This document shows, piece by piece, positions 47,085 through 57,400 of a stretch of DNA of 64,000 bases. The DNA is from Tetracentron sinense (Eukaryota; Streptophyta; Magnoliopsida; Trochodendrales; Trochodendraceae), in contig CM026568.1 of assembly GCA_015143295.1 (NCBI GenBank), positions 37,890,441 to 37,954,440 of the forward strand, in the 5' to 3' direction. Made by a program: the position numbers and the translations under genes. Position 1 is the stretch's first letter, and the number at the start of each line of letters is the position of its first letter. Under the pieces are notes generated by a model. It was not told the DNA's origin and made no database searches. It worked only from the letters and a program-made list of their open reading frames with translations.

Positions 47085-47190
47085 GGGTGTAGAGCAATGA
47101 TGAACGGCTTTCGTCTACATAGCCAAATGTTTCCCTTCAATTTAAAAACAAGTATAGAAATTGTAGTAACACTAAGTTAAGCATTCCCCA

Positions 47191-47326
47191 CTGGCAAGCC
47201 CGCTTTGAATCTTAGCATCAATTCCCCTTCTTCTGAGGTTGATAGGACAATTGCAGCACCCACTCCAGGAAATGTAATGGTTCTCTTTCAGTAATGAAAT
47301 ACCTTTTAACCAAAAAAAAAAAAAAA
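47191..47326 (+). mobile_element. 5'-truncated LINE tail with 17-bp duplication
   Basis: 136 bases end in A16; AAGTTAAGCATTCCCCA stands at both sides (47174-47190, 47327-47343). The wording AATGGTTCTCTTTCAGTAAT then GAAATACCTTTT is typical of plant LINE 3' ends. It is a classic short retroposition event. Confidence 0.9.
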
Positions 47327-47456
47327 AAGTTAAGCATTCCCCATAAGACATAAAACTCGGGTGAAGTAGACTTATTGTCCTTGGAAGTAAGAGGGTCAAG
47401 TAAGCCACCGAAAAAATCAGGATTTGGGTGGGATCTTTTCTCCTGCATAGGACCAT
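47327..47456 (-). other. Possible exon interrupted by the LINE tail
   Basis: On the minus strand, after the acceptor CCTATGCAG (ending near 47446), the frame EKRSHPNPDFFGGLLDPLTS, then KDNKSTSPEFY continues to the LINE tail. Composition is protein-like and the acceptor is good. No family recognised; it could be part of the gene ending at 43250. Confidence 0.25.
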
Positions 47457-47653
47457 CTCTCTAGGATTCCCTCGGTTTCTCTAACTTTCAATATACTCTA
47501 AATTCTGAACAACACCTTCTCGTATACTCTCACCCTCTTTAAATTCTGAACCACAACACTTCCTTATTTAAAATAAATAAATTTCAAACACATAAATATA
47601 GTTTTCGATCATTGCCTGTGCCATTTCTTAGTCATACTTCCTTCCATTATAGA

Positions 47654-47769
47654 CAGGGCGGAGCCGCGCGGGGGGGGGGGGCTTGGCCCCCCCATTTTTT
47701 TGAAAAACCTTTAGTAGGTAATAGTGTTTAGTGGGTCCCTCTATTTTTTTTTTGTTTATTTTATATGTA

Positions 47770-47803
<34 letters not shown>

Positions 47804-48411
47804 TTTTTTGGTTTAAATTATACCCGTCCAATATTTTATACCGTGGGACTCCCTTTTTTTAGTTTTGTTTATATAGTGGGCCCCATATTCATGTGGAATC
47901 TAACACATAAGAGGAGTGCTAGCCCTGGAGTGCTAGCCCTACTCTAGGACATTCCTACTTTTAGTGATTAAAGTACATGATTGTAAAGCTTTAACATTGT
48001 GATTGGCTTTGGCTAAATATAGGAATGCTTGAGAGTAGAGCTAGCACTCCTTATCTAACATATTAGTAACTTCGAGTCCCCTAAAAAGTAGATTTAAAAA
48101 ATAAAAGAAGAGTAGGAAAACCAACTCGGTAACTCCTAGAAGGTGATAGTGAGCCTCCACTTCTTGACGTTCTTTCATGGCACAAACCAGAAATTTAGAG
48201 GGATAAATTCCTAATAGTTGCATGTAACCCTTTATCCCATTTTTATTTTTATTTTTATTTATTCTATTTTCATTTTATTATAGATTACGATTAGGATTTT
48301 TGAATATTAATTATTTTTTTCTGAATTAATTAGTTACAAATGGATTTTAATCATTCAAAACTCTAGTTCATTACCTTTGATTTCTCTCTCATGTTCCTGG
48401 CTCCGCCCCTG
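47654..48411. mobile_element. hAT-like element with GGCGGAGCC ends and 8-bp duplication
   Basis: CAGGGCGGAGCC at the left and CCTGGCTCCGCCCCTG at the right are inverted ends. The flanks ATTATAGA (47646-47653) and ATTGTAGA (48412-48419) form an 8-bp duplication with one change. The end sequence occurs widely in plant genomes. No transposase is found; it contains a run of 38 C. Confidence 0.8.
47773..47810. repeat. Poly(C) run of 38
   Basis: Homopolymer; the exact length may be a sequencing artefact. A poly(G) run of 11 lies at 47670. Confidence 0.9.
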
Positions 48412-49633
48412 ATTGTAGACACGCAGGAGAAGTTTGATACATAATGCATTACACAAATGTTATTGTAAGTTTGGTGATTATAGTATTTGCATGTACGTAC
48501 AGGGAGTAAGTAAAAGTAAAAGAAAACTATATAGCCGTGTACTCCTTTGATCGACAATTGCAGAGAACCACAATTAATTTCACCCCATCAGTGTCACTAT
48601 ACACAATAGAAGTTGCACTCCAAGCTCTACTATATGCTGCCCGTCCACCAGTGCTTGTAGCACAATACCCTGCCCCTCTAGCATGGCCACCTGCAACCCC
48701 TTAAGCACTAGCTACAACCTGCATGCGCTCATCTCATTCTCACCTTTTGGGTTCTATTGTTGAGGGATAAAAGCAAAGAAGACATCAGATGGCTGTGATT
48801 AGAATTGAGGAGCTCGAGACATTGTTCTGAATATGAAAGTACCCATATTTGGACTACCATGCCATATACATGGTGACCAGACATGGGGCTGAAATGTATC
48901 GTTTGTTAGGTTTCAAAAGCCCAAACACTTTGAGAGGGAGGAGGGAGGCGGGAATGGGGAGCCATGGGAGGAATGTATGAGTTTTTAAAGAGGTAGTAAG
49001 GATGTTATGGAAGGCAAACGGATGCGGTAGAGGATGTGAAGGGGGTTGATGTTTGAACGGTAAAGAGAAAGGGAATGAAAGACATGATGTTTAATTGATT
49101 GGGCGTTTAAAGCAAGTAGTAATTATTATTTTTTAAAAACACTTGTATTTATTGCTAGGTAAAATATTCTTTATTAAAATCGTAGAGAAAGAGAAGATGT
49201 GAGGTGATTCCTAATAAATTGCAAATAGTGGTGGAGCCTAAACCGTTTCATCTTCTTAAAGGTTGACCGAAATAGAAAGGGTGATTCTTAATATATTGAA
49301 AATAAAACGTTATTAAGGAAAATGAGAAATCGGACTTAAGATGAGAAAAATAATTAATAGACTCATTATATGAAATATAATAATTAATAGGCTCATTAAA
49401 TTAGGAGTGGTCATATAAATTATTAATTGACTCAATATATGGATCATTAAATTAGGAGTGATCATATTATTTAATTTTATAAAATAATGGTTACCAAATA
49501 AATGATGTGACATCTTTTTATTGCATGAATCAAAAATGGTTGCCATGTAAGACGACACATGGTGTCAACCTAAAGGGAGAATTGAGAGATTTGAATATGC
49601 CACATGGTACCAACCGGCATATGGTATTAGTAC
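48412..49633. other. Intergenic sequence, one weak exon-like frame
   Basis: On the minus strand at 48529-48700, an open stretch VAGGHARGAGYCATSTGG then AAYSRAWSATSIVYSD follows GGGTTGCAG, a possible splice acceptor. There is no known domain. From 49300 on the sequence is a copy of the dispersed repeat family. Confidence 0.4.
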
Positions 49634-49660
49634 TAGTAAAGACCCCGTGTGATGCACGGA
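49300..49660. mobile_element. Dispersed microsatellite-associated repeat, copy near 49.6 kb
   Basis: GACACATGGTGTCAACCTAA and TGCCACATGGTACCAACCGG match the copy at 44330-44400; the next block TACTAGTAAAGACCCCGTGT then GATGCACGG is the family's start motif, so two copies meet here. Confidence 0.5.
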
Positions 49661-49707
49661 TGTAAATTAAAGTGGTTTAAAAAAATTACATATAAATAAA
49701 AAAACTT

Positions 49708-49830
49708 TTTTTTGGAAGGTAAACTGGGGTTAGGTAGACCCCTACCAGAGAAACATAGGCGGGAATTGATCCCACGTCTTGGTACGTCGCCAAGGGACTA
49801 CCAACTAGGCTAGCTGGCACCTATTATAAA
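49708..49830 (-). mobile_element. tRNA-derived SINE (1)
   Basis: On the minus strand it starts with AGGTGCCAGCTAGCCTAGTT (A box TAGCCTAGTTGG), then the B-box relative GGGATCAATTCCC, and ends in a short A-run. TATAAATAAAAAAACTT is exactly duplicated at 49691-49707 and 49831-49847. Transcribed by RNA polymerase III and mobilised by LINE proteins. Confidence 0.88.
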
Positions 49831-49847
49831 TATAAATAAAAAAACTT

Positions 49848-50838
49848 AGTTGAATTGTTATATGTAATTGATTATATTTTTAGGTCATGATGTTATGGAT
49901 AAAGTTTTACATAATGTATATTAATAAACTTGACTTAACAATTATTAATTAGAATTGAAAATTTGAGGTTAGATTAATTTACGAATAATATTTCCTACTA
50001 ATTACTCACTATTAAAACAATAAATTTAGATAAAAAGAAAAAAAAATTCAAATTATTAAATAACTTGAAAGACTTTAGAGTACTTAGCTTGGCCAAAATA
50101 ACGCATGGCCCATTGACGCCAATAGTTTGATTCCATGCAACCTAATTCTTGTTTCACAACCCCACCTAACAGAAATTGTGTGAAAAGTTTTTTTTATATC
50201 ATTTGATAAGGTTTATGAAGATTAAGAAGAAATTGATAGTGAGATAGGACAATATGCTAAAAAAAATAACAGGAAATGAAACTTACTCTATCCTAAACAT
50301 AATTTTTGAACGATTAAAGAGAGATATTTTTACTTTTTGGGGATTAAATGTTAATGTAGTGGAAGGCGAAAACAAATGATGGTTATTTTGAACAATACCT
50401 AATAATCTATGCACTTGATGGGGATTGGTTTTAAAAAGAGGACCACTTTGTCATATTGCAAAGGGAAATGTTTAACATATCCTGGAATTTCCTCAGCAAA
50501 AAAAGAAAAGTTATCCCAGAATTTGACTATGTAATAAAATGTACGCTCCTCATTGGTCCATGCCCCCATTTTTTGCCACACATCAATTGTAGTTAAGATT
50601 CACTCACTCCTAGCGTTAAGCAATCTAACCTTGGTTTTAAAAAAAAAAAAAAAATTAACTTTAATTTTCTTAAATTTAACCATAATGAAAGGAGTGTTAA
50701 AAGGTACACCTGACGATGGCATTAGACTCCATATTCTAATGCAGTGTGTGCTAATCACTGCCTAATTGCAAACAACATAGTGAAAGACATTGGAAACAGC
50801 ATAATAAATATTTACTACTGGAGTTTGGACTGTCCAAG
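49848..50838. other. Intergenic, no recognisable gene
   Basis: AT-rich. A copy of the dispersed motif in reverse orientation (GATTCACTCACTCC...) lies at 50590-50720. Short frames only. Confidence 0.5.
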
Positions 50839-51344
50839 TAGGGGTGTCAATGAGCCAAGCCAGCTCGGCTCGACTAAAAAAAAAACGAGCTTGAGCTTTT
50901 ACTTTGGGCTCATTGAGCCGAGCCAAGCCTTAAAAGTGAGCTCGAAAAATAAACGAGTCGAGCCTGAACAATAGGTGGCTCAGCTCGGCTCGGCTCGATT
51001 AATTTTATAATAATACCCTTTAAAAATTAAATTTATATTATACATTTAGTATACATTTTTCTTGGTAAAATTTATGTTGTATACATTAACATAATTATTT
51101 TTGTTTTAAGTTTTAACTCAGGCTTTCACATAAGTCACATGACATCCCAAAGAAAATAATGTCCTTTTAATTTTTTTAATTGAATTTTGTGTTTATCAAT
51201 GTATTTTAAAAAAATTATTATCGAGCCGAGCCGAGCTGAGCTCAATGATCTATGGACGATCCGATCCGAGCCGAGCTCGAGCCTCTATAAAGTTCCAACG
51301 AGCAGAGCTCGAGCCGTGCCCAGCTTGGCTCGTTGACACCCCTA
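50839..51344. mobile_element. hAT-type MITE with 8-bp duplication
   Basis: TAGGGGTGTCAATGAGCCAA at the left is inverted in GGCTCGTTGACACCCCTA at the right. TGTCCAAG is duplicated exactly (50831-50838 and 51345-51352). Both halves are packed with GAGCCGAGC/GCTCGGCTC words, giving an extensive hairpin. 506 bases, without coding sequence; mobilised in trans. Confidence 0.93.
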
Positions 51345-51352
51345 TGTCCAAG

Positions 51353-52445
51353 GCTCCACTGCCACCTCCCCTAAGAAGGCCAACCCTAAACCAACTCTAC
51401 TATAGTACACCCATTTAACCGTCTCTAGCGCACTACATACAACTCACCTCTTTTATTTCTTCTTCTCTAGATGGATCCCATGAACTACCAGCTCACAATA
51501 AAAGAAAAGATCCCTTCTCATCTAAACCTTGTGTTTCCTCTTCCAGGTTTCATTCATCACCAACAGAGCTTTTCCCCCATTGATTCATTCTCTAAGCCCA
51601 TAGAGAAGAAGAAATGATGGAGTACCCCAGAAACAACCCCATAAAGGAAAATACCTCTCCTCTTCAAATAATCCTTATATTTTGCTCATGGTGGGGTTTC
51701 ATTCAACACCATACAGCTCTTCTCCTTTGTTTATTTCATCTCTAAATCCATAGAAAAGTAGAACCCCACTGTCAGAAACAACCCCATGGTCAGAATAGTT
51801 GTCTATTGCATCCAAAACAATCCATCAAGGCCTACCGGACAAGCATAATGAATCAGAGAGGAGTGGAGAGGAGACACTAAACTTATGGAGGATCGCTCTA
51901 CTACCGGTTCCGTCCTTGGGTGTCTGTTTGTTGTAATTTGAAGGCAAAATTGACGTCTGCAATTCCTCCAAGATGCATAACTGCCCATCTCTAAATGACT
52001 AATGATGGGTGAAACGTATATCCCTACAAACACGCACTTGACTTTGCTAGTAATTGTTGATCTGATGATGGAGCTCTCACTCTCCTTTATCTGTAATAAA
52101 AATCAATTAATTAGGAACACGTTTAGAGAAAGGTGACGTTTTGAATTCATTTGAATGAAACTTTAGCCACTCACTCAATTATTAACGGTTAACTGATTAA
52201 AAATCAATTTAATTAATAAATACACATGACACACATCACCGAGCACTCGTTCGTCTCTTCCCTTCCTATCTCTAAACGTATCTCTTAACTTATGGGTCCC
52301 ACCATTTAAGATCTAATGGGTCCCACCAATTGGTTTGAGTTTGATGAGGTGGCCTCATAAATGAAGAGGAATCCTATGTGGCATCAAAAGAAGACATAGG
52401 TGTCATCCATAGAAACACTCAAACTGTGTTTTATAATAGTAGTAT
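51353..52445. other. Intergenic, no recognisable gene
   Basis: Two partly similar stretches (TTTCATTCATCACCAACAGA at 51547 and TTTCATTCAACACCATACAG at 51697) form a weak internal duplication of about 150 bases. The minus-strand 76-codon frame at 51803-52033 is unidentified. From 52340 the sequence resembles the end of a dispersed-family copy. Confidence 0.45.
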
Positions 52446-52467
52446 AGATAGATAGATAGATAGATAG
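52446..52467. repeat. (GATA)n microsatellite
   Basis: Five GATA units directly in front of the dispersed-repeat start TAGTAGAGACCCCATG. Confidence 0.95.
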
Positions 52468-53880
52468 TAGAGACCCCATGTCATGCACGGGTAATAATTT
52501 TAAATATAGATGGTAGTAGAGAACCCGTGTCATGCACGGGTAATAATTTTAAAATATCTAAAATTAAATATTATTTATTTATTTAAATATTAAGTAATAT
52601 AGTTTAAGAATATTTAATAAATTTATTTTATTTGATAGACATTATTATTATTTATTAATTAAATGATTTTATAATAATAATTTATTATTATTTTAATAAT
52701 ATTTAATAGAAAATCATAAGTCTTTTATTATTAAACTTAAAGTAATACACCTCAGAGTTGGACATAAGAGAGGACTCTACAATAGTAGAGATAGAGAGGG
52801 CTCTAGGATGAGATAGCTAGTAGGTCCCAAATTTACTTGTAAGAGTTGGAGATAAGAGAGGACTCTACAATAGTGGAGATAAAGAGCGTTTTAGGATGAG
52901 ATAGTAGGTCTCAAACCTAAACGATGGAGATTAAAGAAAAAAGTCACGTACATGTCATCTCTAAAATAGAACTTATAGGATTGAAGGGATGAGAGTTTGG
53001 AGAGCAAATGGAGAAAGTCTTATTTCTTTGTAGTACTAGCAAGGGTCCCTACGATTCACGGGTAATAATTAAGAATATCTAAAAATAAATAATAATATTT
53101 ATTTATTGAAACATTAAGTAATATATTTTAAAAATATTTAATAAATTTTATTTTTAATAATAGAAGTTTTTTTTTTTTTTTGGTGACGAGGGTATCCGGG
53201 CCTCTTAGAGCACCCGACTAGTTCCCCCGGGCACGTCCAGAGCCCTCACTCCACACGCACCAGGAAAGTCAGGATAAATCCGGAGGGTGGCCAACGAGAG
53301 CAGGGAATCGAACTCAGGACCTCTGCTTCGTGAGGCGTAGTCCTGGCCATCAGCCCCAACCCCCGTTGGTTTTTAATAATAGAAGTTTTATTTATTTGAT
53401 ACATTATTATTTGTATTAACTAATTAATTTTATAGTAATATATTATTTTAATAACATTTAGTGGAAAATCATAAGTTTCTTAGTATTAAACTTAAATTAA
53501 TACATCTAAGAGTTGGAGATAAGAGAGGATTCTACAATAGTGGAGATAAATAGGACCTCTACGATGAGATAATGGACCCCCAGACCTTTAAACTTAAATT
53601 AATACATCTAAGAGTTGGAGATAAGAGAAGACTCTACAATAGTGGAGATAGATAGGACCTCTAGGATGAGATAGTGGGTCCCAAACTTGCAAGAGTTGGA
53701 GATAAGAGAGGACTCTACAATAGTGGGGATAGAGAGGACTCTAAGTTGAGATAGTGGGTCCCAAACTTGAATGGTGGAGATTAAAGAGAAAAGCCACATG
53801 TCATCTCTAAAATAGAACTTATGAGATTGGTGTTTAGAGAGCAAAGAGAAAAGTCTTATTTCTTTATATTATAGTAGTAG
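52468..53880 (+). mobile_element. Two head-to-tail copies of the dispersed repeat family
   Basis: Copy 1 starts TAGAGACCCCATGTCATGCA and CGGGTAATAATTTTAAA (with its own local duplication at 52506). Copy 2 starts at 53033 TACTAGCAAGGGTCCCTACG then ATTCACGGGTAATAAT. Both contain AGAGTTGGAGATAAGAGAGG then ACTCTACAATAGTGGAGAT blocks repeated two or three times, and both end with TTATTTCTTTGTAG or TTATTTCTTTATATTATAGT. SINE 2 interrupts copy 2. Confidence 0.7.
53171..53369 (-). mobile_element. tRNA-derived SINE (2)
   Basis: On the minus strand, GGGGCTGATGGCCAGGAC holds an A-box relative, GAGTTCGATTCCC is a good B box, and the element ends CACCAAAAAAAAAAAAA. TTTTTAATAATAGAAGTTTT stands at both sides (53151-53170, 53370-53389). 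About 199 bases. It lies inside the dispersed-repeat copy 2, so it is younger than that copy. Confidence 0.92.
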
Positions 53881-54407
53881 ATAAGTAGTAGATATCTTGG
53901 AATAATCTATAAAGAATAAAATCTATTGGCCTCGTACATGAGATCATCGAATGCTTGAATGAATATAACATAATCGGCAAAGGCTCTGTCCATGAGATCG
54001 ATATCCGTTTGCAATCAATGAATCGTGGTCATCTTTCAAAAGCCCAACCCCTCTTTTGAACCAGATGCTATTTATAGCCCACTTCTTTGGCGCCACCGCA
54101 AGAACAAAATCCATGGAGAGAGGTTCTCCCATGTCATCGCCAAAACAACAACAAAGTTTATGGAAAGAGAGAAACGGAATAAGGAGGATGCATCATGCAA
54201 AAGTATTTAAATAGAATACAACCTTTGAAAAATGGAGGGTCAAAAGTTGCAACCTCTCGAATAAGGGAAGAAAAACCGTTCCACCCACTTGGACGTGTTA
54301 GAGAACAAATTGTTGTTATTTCCAAAAATTTACTTGTGAGGAGTGAAATGACGAGGGATTTGTGTTGTAATTGAGCATAATAAATGATCCTACACAGTAG
54401 TAATAAA
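53881..54407. other. Intergenic, no recognisable gene
   Basis: The minus-strand 62-codon frame at 53944-54132 has no known domain. No element ends seen. Confidence 0.45.
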
Positions 54408-56547
54408 TGTAGGAACCCATGATTTTATTTCCTCAAAAGAAAGGGATACGTTTGAGAGTGAAAACGTTTAAACGAGTGCTTTAAGAGAGAGAAATAGAGG
54501 GTCTAGGAGTTTTAAAAACAAATTATTGATGTTTACATACCCTCTCTAATGTCAATGTCATTAATTAAAATTTAATATGATGCTTAGTGGGGTTAAAGTT
54601 TAGTGGTATTGAAGTAGGGTTAATTGCCAAACTTCAAATAAGAAGATGACACATTGCAACAATTTAGAACTCAAATAGATTTTTAAAAAGTTACGGATAT
54701 GAGAGTTTTAAACCCCTAGGCTATAAATAGAGGTTCTATTTCGAGGGTTTTAGACTCAAAAGGGGTTGTAACCTAGTTTGAAAGAGATTTTGGGAAAAAA
54801 CTTATGATTTCAAGAGGATTTGGCTTGGAAGAGAAGAGTTTTGTTTGGAGAAGTAGAAGTAGAAGTTTAGCTTGGAGATTGACCCCAAAGTTCTAGGAGC
54901 TTCATCTTGTGTTTTGGATCTAAGGGAAAGATCTCTAAGGTCGATATCCCTTCTAATTTAACTCTATTATTGATCTATTGTATGATTTTACATGATTAGA
55001 TAAGATTATTGAATGTTTATTATGAAAATGAGTTGATTACTATGCTTGAGATTTAAAATGAGCTATTAAATGCATTTGGTGATTTTGTGAAGCATGATAA
55101 AGGAAATGAATATTGCATTAAAGTATGTGATGAAGTTTATATTGATTTGGATATATGTAAATGATAATGGATGGATTAATGACATGAATATGGTTTGTGG
55201 AGGAAGGGAAATGATAATAGATGAGTTTTGATTGTATAGTTATGGTTTTGTGGATGGATATGAATGGATGATGGAGTGTGAATAATGGAGGAAATGCAAT
55301 GATTCATGAATAATGGATTAGATATATTAATAAGGATGATTTAAATTGTAAAATGTAGAAATAATGTTATTGAATTGTTTAAGTATGTTCAAGAGATATC
55401 AATGTATGTCATGATAAATCATGTCATATCTATACTGCATGGTGATTGACATTCAAATAGGCCAAAGTCTAGAGGAAGTCCTCCACGTCGAGAATTCTCT
55501 AACTATGGAGATATAACTTAGCAGACTTTCTTAACGGAAGATGAAAATCTAGGCAATGACCGAGTTCGGATATTAATCATAATACTTAAGCACAAGTTCA
55601 CATGTATGGTAGATTACAAGTCTTATGTCTACATAAGCATGACAAGTATATTGCATTGACACTGAACACTGGACATTGAAATACAAGTACAATAACAAGT
55701 ACAAGAGTTATATGTACATGAGTAACAAGAACAAGTACAAGAAACAAGAACAAGAAGAACACTACATGATTTTACAAGGACCCTGATATTCCAAGTAGTT
55801 CTGGTAATCGTTGATTCTTTCCATGGATAAGATTCCAAGTCCTAATGGATATTTGATATCTAAGAGCTCTAGGGGCTTACACTTCTGTCGATGCACTTCC
55901 ATGAATTTAATACAAAGACCTCAATGACTATTTTTATGGGAAAACAAGCATGCATGAAACTCATACTACAAGTCCAAGAGTCACACAAGTACACGAATCA
56001 AGATGATAACAAGATATGTTTACATGTTTCTGCACTCTGATTATGTACATGTTATATGAAATTGTTATTGATTATTTAATTATCGCATGAACTGGATATT
56101 GAGCATGTATATGTGTTATTGCTATTGTTGGTTGGTTTGGATATCCGTTAAGTGTTTTCAATACTCAATCGACCTATTATTGTCATCAGGTTTAGTGCAG
56201 GAGTTTTTAGCTGCTCCTTGGATTGAGGTAGTTGAGGAAGGTGATTCCTTGGTTGAGGGAGGTTGGGACCTTGATAGATTTCCGTATTATCAGTTGGTTT
56301 ATGAGAGTTGTATGAGACTTGATACCTTTATAGTAGATGTTACTTTAGTTCATGTTTATAGATTTGAACATATAATGGTTTATAATATATCGGATGAAAC
56401 CTTTTATGTTAAAAGAATTTTATAATTGCTATTTTGGAAGATTTATCTTTTAGTTTTGTCTTATTGCTATTGAAGTCAAACAAGGATAAGTTATGTAGCG
56501 GACCCAAAGTCCCATTATGTCCAAGGTGGGGTTTTGGGGTTGTTACA
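54408..56547 (+). mobile_element. LTR H, 5' LTR of a lost element
   Basis: Starts TGTAGGAACCCATGATTTTA and ends GGTTTTGGGGTTGTTACA, equal in plan to LTR G. A TATA box (GCTATAAATAGAGG) is at about 54719. Directly behind the end, ATACTGGTATCATTGTGGCC is a decayed primer site for Met-tRNA, so this is a 5' LTR with the leader rather than a solo LTR. No 3' LTR or pol follows. Probably Ty3/gypsy. Confidence 0.75.
56087..56425 (+). other. Open frame of 112 codons within LTR H
   Basis: Hydrophobic start, then SGLVQEFLAAPWIEVVEEGD and an acidic stretch, in the same place as the frame in LTR G. A splice-acceptor-like TATTGTCATCAG lies just before GTTTAGTGCAGG. No family recognised. Confidence 0.3.
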
Positions 56548-57400
56548 ATACTGGTATCATTGTGGCCTAAAGCAAGGTACTAGATCTCATGAAATGAGCC
56601 CAATAGGGTACCCGTACATATGAAATTTTCACTTTGCAGCATAAATATGGATCTCCCAATAGATGGGCAAACTTCCACATGAGCCAGAGTCTAACAATCG
56701 GGCCATTTCACATGGGACATAGACTGAAAATTAGGTTAACTAATCTTTCTAATCACTGATGCAATAGGTTCTTCTAGACCATTAATTTTAGGTCATTCAA
56801 AATTTAGATCTAGATCGAAAGGGCTTAACATTCTTGGCAAGACATTTTTGGCTTATGTCCCACCATAGAAGATGGTGGTAAGCCAATGGCAACTCATAAG
56901 GTATAATTCATAAGATACAATGAGAGTGATAGACCTTACATCATAGAACTCCTCTTTGTACATCTGTTAGACAAAGAAGTGTGAATCTATCAAGCAAAAA
57001 GCATGAATCCAATGAAATTAAAGAGAGAGGGAGAGATTTGGTTAATTATATAAAATCTAAACTACACATCATATAAAATCCAAATTACACATCAAAGTGA
57101 GAATTTAGGCATCTACCATTGTGAACCAAAGGCAATAGGTAAATCTCACAATCAACTAAATTAGAGGCATCACAACTATAACCTACCATTTAAAATGGCC
57201 ACACCTATATTATAGCAGAACTAAGAAAAATAGGCTCATTAGTAGTTTTTTAAAATTAATCATTGATCCAAAAAGAAAATCACCTGAAGAGACTTCCGCA
57301 TTTTTTCTTTGATTTTCTCAATATGAGGTGCCTAAACAAACGTTGTGGACCCCGAGGATTTCGACATGAACGCCTCCAACACTCTCTTTCTCTTGGGGGG
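56548..57400. other. Leader remnant of element H and unassigned sequence
   Basis: The first 60 bases resemble a gypsy-type primer site and leader (AAGGTACTAGATCTCATGAA). Further on nothing recognisable is found. Confidence 0.5.

Noticed and set aside
49691..53369. tRNA genes at the A/B-box matches
   Set aside because: The boxes belong to SINEs with poly(A) tails and target duplications; no cloverleaf with acceptor stem could be drawn.
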